Source: Hydrogenophaga sp.
GTDB taxonomy: Bacteria; Pseudomonadota; Gammaproteobacteria; Burkholderiales; Burkholderiaceae_C
Reading direction: 5' to 3'
Length of the DNA: 49,002 nt
Assembly (NCBI GenBank): GCA_020048405.1
Contig: JAIFMP010000040.1
Coordinates: forward strand, 1-49,002
Within the stretch, counting starts at the first letter, position 1. Every line of letters starts with the position of its first letter. Of the stretch, positions 1-6,142 are shown in pieces. Under the pieces are notes generated by a model, which saw only the letters and a program-made list of their open reading frames with translations, was not told the DNA's origin and searched no databases. A program made the position numbers and the translations under genes.

Positions 1-494
1 CCGGCCAGGCCAAAGCCCTCGCGCCACGCCACCACCCGGCCCCGCTGCGTGTCAGACCCCCCCAGCCGCGCACCCCAAGATTGGTGGGCCACGCTGAGCC
101 AACTGAACGCGATGTACGTCACCACGAGCGCCGCCCCGGCCCACACCAGCAGCCCACCGTGCGGCGTGTCCGCCTGGACGCCGGGAAAAAACAGCGCCCA
201 AAAGCCCAGAAACAAGAGCAGTGACATCAATACTGACAAGCGCTGGATGCCTTTTTTATTTTCATTTTGATCTGCTGCACTGCGATCCACCCAACGGCCG
301 ATGGCAGGGTCCACCAGCGCATCGAGCAGGCGCACGACCAGCAGCAAGGTGCCCAAGGTGGCCAACGACATGCCAAAGGTGGCAGCCATGTGGTGGGGCC
401 AGAGCACATACAAAGGCAAAGCCACGAAACGCACCCCGGCCACCCAGCCACGGGGCCCGTCGAATGCCATCACCGGCACAGGCGTGGGGGTCAT
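1..494 (-). CDS. MFS transporter, GPH/melibiose-carrier type (3' end outside the window)
   Basis: About 164 codons are visible, reading leftward off the edge; the ATG at 494 overlaps the stop of the upstream chalcone-isomerase-like gene as ATGA, so translation is probably coupled. Hydrophobic segments alternate with short loops, and residues 55-70 (RLLDALVDPAIGRWVD) match the R..DA..DP..G...D signature after the second transmembrane helix of sodium/sugar symporters of the GPH family. Carriers of this type accompany cyclopropane-synthase/DUF1365 clusters in other proteobacteria; the substrate is unknown. The loop after residue 72 is encoded by an AT-rich patch resembling a short dispersed repeat (see 216-272). 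The family assignment is firm; the function in the cluster is inference. Confidence 0.8.
   Translation of the reverse strand, partial: MTPTPVPVMAFDGPRGWVAGVRFVALPLYVLWPHHMAATFGMSLATLGTLLLVVRLLDALVDPAIGRWVDRSAADQNENKKGIQRLSVLMSLLLFLGFWALFFPGVQADTPHGGLLVWAGAALVVTYIAFSWLSVAHQSWGARLGGSDTQRGRVVAWREGFGLA
216..272 (-). repeat. Decayed copy of an AT-rich short repeat inside the MFS gene
   Basis: Read on the minus strand this segment has an A-rich stretch and then GGCATCCAGCGCTT, 13 of 14 bases identical to the core of the intergenic element at 26384-26397. It is read in frame and encodes the cytoplasmic loop around residues 74-92. It stands out from the GC-rich gene. Membership in one repeat family is inferred from the shared core and layout. 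Confidence 0.4.
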
Positions 495-1084
495 GGTGAG
501 CCCAACAAGGCCTGCCGCAGCGCAGGTTCAGACGTTTTGGGGGACAGCCAGATGCCGAAAAACAAGCGGGCAAACAAGGCGTCATCCACCTGCCCGCGCA
601 CCTGGCCGTTGAGGGTGAAGCGGGCACCCACGCCCGGCAGGTGCAGGCCCACCAGGGTGTCGCCGTCACCGACGTCGGGGAACAGCTCGGTCATGCGCGC
701 CAGCCAGGCGGACTCGCGGCTGGCGTCGAAGCCGGGCAGAGAACGCATTTCCTTCAGGGAGCGCTCTGCAATCAACGGCCCCTTGAGCCCTCGCAGGTAG
801 GTGAGCGCGAGCGCAAACTGTTGCTGCTCAAAGCGCAGAGGGTCGAACGCCGGTGCAGCCCACAGGCGGGCGTCGTACACCTTGAGCCCGAAAAAGGTGA
901 GCCGGCCTTGCCCCACCAACCGGGCCCCCGGAAATTCGGCACGCAGCCATGCGGGTGCCTCGGTTTGCGCCAACGCGGCAGGTGCCCAAGCCGCGCACAC
1001 AGCAGCACTGACAGCTGCCAACCCCCAGGCGCGGCGTGCAGGGTTTGCGGGCGCGGTTGGGATTGTCTTCCGGGGCACAGGCAT
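491..1084 (-). CDS. Chalcone isomerase-like family protein, probably periplasmic
   Basis: 197 residues. The first 40 residues look like a signal peptide: a basic start, an alanine-rich hydrophobic stretch and an ALAQ cleavage-type end. The mature part fits the bacterial chalcone-isomerase-like fold family, with the pattern LVGQGRLTFFGLKVYDARLW near residues 56-75 and a C-terminal region ending FFGIWLSPKTS. Bacterial members are not known to act on flavonoids; plant relatives include fatty-acid-binding proteins, which suits a lipid-linked role. It lies 3 bases after the cyclopropane-synthase-type gene and overlaps the MFS gene by 4 bases, so it belongs to the same operon. The molecular function is unknown. 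Confidence 0.8.
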   Translation of the reverse strand: MPVPRKTIPTAPANPARRAWGLAAVSAAVCAAWAPAALAQTEAPAWLRAEFPGARLVGQGRLTFFGLKVYDARLWAAPAFDPLRFEQQQFALALTYLRGLKGPLIAERSLKEMRSLPGFDASRESAWLARMTELFPDVGDGDTLVGLHLPGVGARFTLNGQVRGQVDDALFARLFFGIWLSPKTSEPALRQALLGSP

Positions 1085-1087
1085 GGC

Positions 1088-2416
1088 TCAGGCCGGTTTG
1101 CGCAGGGTGAACTGCATGACGTCGGTGTTGCGTTCTGCGAACGCAGCCTCGCAATACGCCAGATAGAACGTCCAGATGCGCACGAAGCGCTGGTCAAAGC
1201 CCAGGGCCAGCACGCGGCTGTGCTCGGCCACAAACTGTTCGCGCCACAGCGCCAGTGTGCGGGCGTAGTCCTGGCCAAAGGCGAACTCGTCCACCACCTC
1301 CAGACCGGCAGCAACCGCCTGTTCGCGAAAGGCGCTGGGGCTGGGAAGGCACCCACCGGGGAAGATGTATTGCTGAATGAAGTCGGTGGATTTCAGGTAG
1401 CGGTCAAACAGGGCGTCGTCGATGGTGATGGTCTGGATGCACGCCCGCCCACCGGGCTTGAGCAAGCGGGCCACGGCCTGGAAGTAGGTGGGCCAGTATT
1501 CGCGGCCCACGGCCTCGACCATTTCAATGGAGCAAATGGCGTCAAACGGTTCGTCGGGCGTGGTGACACCGATGTCGCGGTAGTCCTGCAGCCGCAACTG
1601 CGCCTGGTCTGCGGTGCCCACCGAGGCCATCCGCTGCTGGGCCCAGGCCAGTTGTTCGGTGGAGAGGGTCACGCCCACCAGGTTGGCGTTGAACTCGGTG
1701 GTGGCCATTTCGGCCAACGCGCCCCAGCCGCAGCCGATTTCCAGCACCCGGTCGCCTGGCTGAACGCCGGCCATGCGGAGGGCTCGGCGCACCTTGGCGT
1801 GCTGCGCATCGCGCATGGGTGTCTCCGCCGACTCGAACAGGGCGGACGAATAATTCATGGTGCCGTCCAGCCACAGCGCGTAGAAGGCGTTGCCCAGGTC
1901 GTAATGGGCGTGGATGTTTTTGCGGCTGTTGGCCTTGCTGTTGCGGTTGAGCAGGTGGCGCGCGCGGTACGTCAGACGGCCCCACCAGCTGCCAAACACC
2001 ACATCGTCGAGTTCGCGCCGGTTTTGAATCAGCACGCGCAACAGGGTGGTGAGGTCAGACGTGCTCCAGTCGCCTGCGATGTAACTCTCGGCAAACCCGA
2101 TGTCGCCTGACTTCAAGGCCTGCGCGCACACGCGCCAATGGTGGATGTGAAGCGTGGCCACATCGGCGTGGCCCGGTGCATGGCTTGCAACCTGACCGTG
2201 GTGAGTGTGGCTGCCATCTGGCCACTGCACATGCAGGCTGCCGTGGCGCAGTCGGCCCAGCAACTTCATCACGGTTTGGGCATGCAATGGCGCACGGGCA
2301 GCGGTGGGCACCAAGTGATCGGGCAATGCGGGGGATTTGAGGTTCAGTCGTGTGGGCATGGCGGCTTGGGTCAAAAACTTCGGCTGTGTGCAGATAGGGC
2401 CAATGGTTTCAAACAA
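1088..2416 (-). CDS. Cyclopropane-fatty-acyl-phospholipid synthase family methyltransferase
   Basis: 442 residues from a TTG start; an ATG 19 codons inside (2359) is an equally possible start, and neither has a strong ribosome site. The enzyme family transfers a methyl(ene) group from S-adenosylmethionine to an unsaturated acyl chain at the membrane. Visible hallmarks are YDLGNAFY (about 172-179), the SAM loop VLEIGCGWG (about 224-232) and IEMVEAVG. It sits between the DUF1365 gene (12 bases) and the chalcone-isomerase-like gene (3 bases). In such clusters the enzyme may instead take part in methylated or furan-type fatty acid formation, so I give no gene symbol. The length is within the usual range for the CfaA-like branch. 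Confidence 0.88.
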   Translation of the reverse strand: MFETIGPICTQPKFLTQAAMPTRLNLKSPALPDHLVPTAARAPLHAQTVMKLLGRLRHGSLHVQWPDGSHTHHGQVASHAPGHADVATLHIHHWRVCAQALKSGDIGFAESYIAGDWSTSDLTTLLRVLIQNRRELDDVVFGSWWGRLTYRARHLLNRNSKANSRKNIHAHYDLGNAFYALWLDGTMNYSSALFESAETPMRDAQHAKVRRALRMAGVQPGDRVLEIGCGWGALAEMATTEFNANLVGVTLSTEQLAWAQQRMASVGTADQAQLRLQDYRDIGVTTPDEPFDAICSIEMVEAVGREYWPTYFQAVARLLKPGGRACIQTITIDDALFDRYLKSTDFIQQYIFPGGCLPSPSAFREQAVAAGLEVVDEFAFGQDYARTLALWREQFVAEHSRVLALGFDQRFVRIWTFYLAYCEAAFAERNTDVMQFTLRKPA

Positions 2417-2428
2417 CAGAGGAATGGT

Positions 2429-3205
2429 TCAACGGGTCACGAAAGCGGCTGGGGGCACCGGTTTGCTGACATAACGTGCACCTTTACGCCAGAGCAACAA
2501 GGCTTGCCAGTGAATGCGTGCCACCACCCCCAACGTCAGCGCGGGGTGGGCCCACAACGCCCTGCGCTGGCTGGCGGCCGTCAAAGGCTCCAGCACACCG
2601 CTGACGCTGGTGTGGATCAGGGGACCGCTGTCGTCGGACAGGTCCACACGGGCCACGGTCTTGCCGTGTTCGGCATCCGTTGGCGCAGTGCGCATGAACA
2701 CAAACCGGTAGCTGCCCGCCACATCAAAAAAGGGTGACACATGGAACACCTTGCGCGCGGTGGCAGGCACTCCGTAGCGCGGAGCCTCCAGCAGGTAGCA
2801 GTGGCGCTCGCCGAAGGTGTTGTTCACTTCGGCCACGATGGCGACCAGATGCCCGTCGGCTGCATGGCAGTGCCAAAAGCTGACGGGCTTGAACGTGAAA
2901 CCCCATACGCGGGGGTAGGTGTGCAACCACACCTCGCCCGTGGCGGGAGCCACCCCTTCGCGCTGAAGCAATTCGTCCAGCCAGGCCAGGGCATCTGCGC
3001 GGCCGTCGCCATGGTCGGCGTCATGAAACGACAGGGGTGCCCAACGGTTGCGTGACAGCGTTCCGGCTCCGTGGGCACGCAGGCTGCGCATGGGCAGCAT
3101 CAGAAAACAGCTGGCATACGCAAACTCGTGGCGTTGGGGTGCCAGCCGGGTGTGCCGCACCTGCCCGAAACCGATCAACGCTGGCTGGCATGCCACAGTG
3201 TTCAT
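2429..3205 (-). CDS. DUF1365 domain-containing protein
   Basis: 258 residues, close to the family norm. The family is recognised from its early pattern (RHTRLAPQRHEFAY, about 17-30), the central PRVWGFTFKPVSFWHCH and the following EVNNTFGERHCYLL. DUF1365 proteins have no established biochemical activity; they almost always occur between an FAD flavoprotein gene and a cyclopropane-synthase-type gene, exactly as here (6 and 12 bases away), which points to a shared lipid-modifying pathway. No membrane segment or signal peptide is evident. Confidence 0.88.
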   Translation of the reverse strand: MNTVACQPALIGFGQVRHTRLAPQRHEFAYASCFLMLPMRSLRAHGAGTLSRNRWAPLSFHDADHGDGRADALAWLDELLQREGVAPATGEVWLHTYPRVWGFTFKPVSFWHCHAADGHLVAIVAEVNNTFGERHCYLLEAPRYGVPATARKVFHVSPFFDVAGSYRFVFMRTAPTDAEHGKTVARVDLSDDSGPLIHTSVSGVLEPLTAASQRRALWAHPALTLGVVARIHWQALLLWRKGARYVSKPVPPAAFVTR

Positions 3206-3211
3206 CGTGCG

Positions 3212-4542
3212 TCAGCCTTGCCGAGTTGGCCCCACCTGCAAGCCCGATTTCAGGCCGTCTTCATGGAAACCATAGCCCGCCCACGCACCGCAGAAATACG
3301 TGCCATGGATGCCTTGCAACCCAGGCAGGTCGCGCTGGGCTTCGATGGCAGCAAGATCAAACACCGGGTGGGCGTAGTCATAGGCACCGATCACATGCGA
3401 AGCGGGGATGTCTTGTACCGGGTTGAGAGAGACCACCACCGGTTGCTGCCAGGGCAAAGGTTGCAGTTTGTTGATCAGGTAATGCAAGCACACCTGTGCG
3501 TGCTCACGGTCCGTTTGGGCAGCACGTTCGTAGTTCCATGCCGCCCAGGCACTGGTGCGCTTTGGCAGCACAGACACATCGGTGTGCAGCACGGCCCGGT
3601 TGGCCTGGTATCGGATGGCCCCCAGCACACGGCGTTCGGCATCGGTGGGTTCAGCCAGCAAGGCCAAGGCCTGGTCGCTGTGGCAGGCCAGCACCACTTT
3701 GTCGAACCGTTCGGCACGGCCGTCAGTCACCACCCGCACGCCGTGCTCGTCGCGCTGGATCAAGCGCACCGGAGTGTTCAGGCGGGCATCGGGCATGCCC
3801 TGAACGATTTTGTCCACGTAGTGCCGGGCGCCACCTTTGACGGTGAACCACTGCGGGCGGTTGGTGACCTGTATCAGCCCGTGGTTGTGGCAGAAACGGA
3901 CCATCGTGGCCACAGGAAACTGCAGCATCTGGTCGGTGGGGCAACTCCAGATGCACCCGAGCATGGGCAAAAAGTACCAGTCACGGAACTCGTCTGAGAA
4001 GCGGTGCTGCTTCAGGAATTCACCCAGCGGCTGCATCAGGGCAGCCTCTTGTCCGGGCAGATCGAGGCCTTTGGCCAGCCGGGTGGCCAAGCGGTTGAAG
4101 CGCAGCAAGTTGGCAAGCATGCGCCAGAAGCGCCCGTTGGTGAGGTTGGCTCGCTGGGCAAACACGGTGCTCAGGTTCGTGCCACTCCACTCCAGGGTGC
4201 GGTCGGCGCCTGTTCCCGGCCCGGCACCCGGCACCTGCACTGAAAACGACATGTCTGAGGGCACCACGGGCACGTCCAGCTGTGCAAACAGTGCCAGCAG
4301 GTTGGGGTAGGTGCGCTCGTTGAGCACCAGAAAACCCGTATCGACGCCGTGGGTGACAGCGTCACGTCAACCGTGTGGGTGTGGCCACCGAAGTAACTGC
4401 CCGCCTCGAACAGTGTGACGTCGGCGTAACCACGCAGGGTGTGGGCCACTGCCAAACCGGCAATACCGGAACCGACCACAGCCACGCGCAGTGGGCGGGC
4501 ACCCGGACCGGCGCCCTTGGGCGGAGACTGGTCAGCGAACAT
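3212..4542 (-). pseudogene. FAD-dependent flavoprotein (NAD/FAD-binding amine-oxidase-like), frameshifted as sequenced
   Basis: First gene of the lipid operon. The ATG at 4542 is preceded by a clear ribosome site (GGAGG, about 7 bases). The N-terminal frame gives the dinucleotide-binding motif VAVVGSGIAGLAVAHTL and then FGGHTHTVDVTL; the rest of the protein (VTHGVDTGFLVLNERTYP onward to 3212) continues in another frame. The break is at about 4355-4360, where a number of bases equal to one modulo three is missing between CTG and GTC. Both halves match one family, usually about 430-445 residues. As written the gene is broken; a single sequencing or assembly fault would restore it. Homologues accompany DUF1365 and cyclopropane-synthase-type genes and are thought to oxidise or desaturate acyl chains, which is family-level inference. 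Confidence 0.8.
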
Positions 4543-4815
4543 GCTGGACCTCCGCTGTATAAGAAAGGCCTGCGAAGCGCCCCGGAACGAACAAGGGAGG
4601 GAGGGAGTTGCAGACCGGCGGGCACAAGTACCGCCACCGAGCAGGCTTCGCAAGCCAAAAACCGAGTCAGGGCCTGCGCTGGCGCAGTGTTGTCCCTGTG
4701 TAGGGGGTTTGTGCGTGGTGACCACTGAAAAGTTCCGCATGGACTGAACCCTGTCTGTCAATAAACTGTTGGCCCACATAATATACCGATCAGTCACTTA
4801 AATAACTGAGTGTTA
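4543..4815. promoter_or_regulatory. Leader/promoter region of the lipid operon
   Basis: This 273-base gap lies between the glutathione peroxidase stop and the flavoprotein start, both on the minus strand, and no convincing ORF is seen in it. On the minus strand it contains GGAACTTTT at 4736-4728, like the -35 element of extracytoplasmic-function sigma factors, followed after about 16 bases by no clear -10. Closer to the peroxidase gene is an AT-rich stretch with TATATTATG (about 4780), a possible housekeeping -10. Which of the two drives the operon cannot be decided by eye. Confidence 0.35.
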
Positions 4816-5391
4816 TTATTTTTTGCTCAAAAGTTTCTCAATGAATTGGGCAAACGCGGGGGTAGCAGGGTCTTGGGCGCTTGCAAAACTCAGTACCGCT
4901 TGCCCTTGACGGTCGATCAGGTACTTGTGGAAATTCCAGGTGGGTGCCTCGCCGGTCCTCTGGGCGAGTTGTTTGTAAAACGCATTCGCACCTCGCCCCG
5001 AGACCTCGGTTTTGCTCAGCATGGGAAACCTCACGCCAAAGGTGTTCTCACAAAAGTCGGCTATCGCCTGTGCGCTACCTGGCTCCTGCCGCCCGAAATC
5101 GTTCGACGGAAAACCCAACACGACCAGCCCTTGGCCGCGGTAGCGGTCGTACAAGGCCTCCAGACCCTTGTACTGGCCCGTGAATCCACAGTAGCTGGCT
5201 GTATTGACCACCAGAAGTACTTTGCCGGAATACTGGCAGAGGTTTTGGGGCTTTTCATCCTGCAGGCGCGGGAAGGTGTGCTGGAGCAATGCAGGGCAAT
5301 CGGTGGCTGCCTGCGCGGGGATCGCTCCGACACCACCCCATGCCAGCAACAGTGGGGCAAGACACCTGACCAAACTCTTCCGTTGGGACAT
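4816..5391 (-). CDS. Glutathione peroxidase family protein, exported
   Basis: 191 residues. Residues 1-29 form a signal peptide (basic start, hydrophobic core, AQA cleavage site), so this thiol peroxidase should act in the periplasm on hydrogen peroxide or lipid peroxides. The catalytic set is intact: Cys68 in NTASYCGFT, Gln102 in FPSNDFGRQEPG, and Trp152-Asn153 in TWNF. A cysteine rather than selenocysteine is used, typical for bacteria; such enzymes often use thioredoxin-like reductants. It stands alone, with its own upstream region containing an inverted repeat at 5410-5427, and lies upstream of the lipid operon on the same strand. A link between the two (protection of unsaturated or modified lipids) is plausible but only inferred. 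Confidence 0.9.
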   Translation of the reverse strand: MSQRKSLVRCLAPLLLAWGGVGAIPAQAATDCPALLQHTFPRLQDEKPQNLCQYSGKVLLVVNTASYCGFTGQYKGLEALYDRYRGQGLVVLGFPSNDFGRQEPGSAQAIADFCENTFGVRFPMLSKTEVSGRGANAFYKQLAQRTGEAPTWNFHKYLIDRQGQAVLSFASAQDPATPAFAQFIEKLLSKK

Positions 5392-5409
5392 ACTCTGCTC
5401 GTTTCTATT

Positions 5410-5427
5410 TGCAACTTATTGGTTGCA
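5410..5427. promoter_or_regulatory. Inverted repeat upstream of the glutathione peroxidase gene
   Basis: TGCAAC-TTATTG-GTTGCA is a perfect 6-6-6 dyad, 18 bases before the start codon at 5391. Its symmetry and position suit an operator for a dimeric regulator. No regulator gene lies next to it and no specific family can be named. Confidence 0.4.
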
Positions 5428-5516
5428 CATTGTGCTGCAGAGTACAAAAACACGATGGTCGCGGACAAAAATATCAAAATACAGAGCTAACTATCTAATT
5501 CAGAAAACCGATATTG

Positions 5517-5539
5517 GCCAAAAAAATTAAATTTTTGGC
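5517..5539 (-). terminator. Possible weak terminator at the end of the rhombosortase gene
   Basis: An inverted repeat GCCAAAAA ... TTTTTGGC overlaps the last codons and stop of the minus-strand gene ending at 5527. The A/T-rich stem reads A-rich then T-rich on either strand, so it could act as a weak bidirectional terminator. There is no GC-rich stem, hence the low confidence. Confidence 0.35.
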
Positions 5540-6138
5540 AGGGCCGGAGCCGCCACACTGCGCCACACCAGCAGCATCAGCAGGCTGAACAACACCCCCG
5601 CCACCGCCCCCGTGAGGTGGGCAGCCTGCACCACCGACATGTCAGCGCTGTTGCTCCACACAACTGGCCAGTGCCAGCCCTGCTCCAGCAGCAGCTTGGC
5701 GAGCAAGCCTGCTGCCAGCAGCCCACCCCAGCGGCGGCTGCTCGGGACGAAGCGGTCTTGGTCCAGCAGCAAATGAACAGCGACCACCGCGACTGCCGCG
5801 TGAATCAGTCCCGACAGCCCCACGGCATAACCAATATGCGGCCACAAAGGCAACACCAGGGCAACGGTGGGCCAGGCCAGCAGCCAGGCCACACTGGCCA
5901 CGGCGTTTGGCCTGACCAGCCAAGCCATTGCCGCCAGGGCACCCACCGCCATCTGGTTACCAATCAGATGTGGGGTGTTGATGTGGACCCAAGGCGTGGT
6001 CCACAACGTCCAGGGGTGCTGCCACCAGGTGTCGGCACGCCAGGTGAGCACCTGTGCAACCGGTGGCCCACCCCACCACACCAGCATGCTGGCCACAGCG
6101 TGCAGAAAACACAGGCTGAGCCAGAGTTTGGACCGCAC
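5527..6138 (-). CDS. Rhombosortase-type rhomboid intramembrane serine protease
   Basis: 203 residues from a GTG start at 6138, four bases after the glnE stop; the open frame continues upstream only because of the glnE overlap and is not coding there. Five to six hydrophobic helices are visible. Rhomboid hallmarks are HLIGN (57-61), the catalytic serine in GLSG (Ser109) and the partner histidine in AAHLTG (His174). The short length, the WTLWTTPWVHINTPHL segment and the lack of a cytoplasmic domain fit rhombosortases, which cleave the GlyGly-CTERM tails of exported proteins, better than GlpG. No GlyGly-CTERM substrate is encoded in the window. GlpG-like activity is the alternative. Confidence 0.75.
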   Translation of the reverse strand: MRSKLWLSLCFLHAVASMLVWWGGPPVAQVLTWRADTWWQHPWTLWTTPWVHINTPHLIGNQMAVGALAAMAWLVRPNAVASVAWLLAWPTVALVLPLWPHIGYAVGLSGLIHAAVAVVAVHLLLDQDRFVPSSRRWGGLLAAGLLAKLLLEQGWHWPVVWSNSADMSVVQAAHLTGAVAGVLFSLLMLLVWRSVAAPALPKI

Positions 6139-6142
6139 CGCC

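Noticed and set aside
641-2110. A 489-codon open frame on the plus strand opposite the methyltransferase genes
   Set aside because: It is antisense to two well-recognised genes and its product has no family character; long shadow frames are expected in GC-rich DNA.
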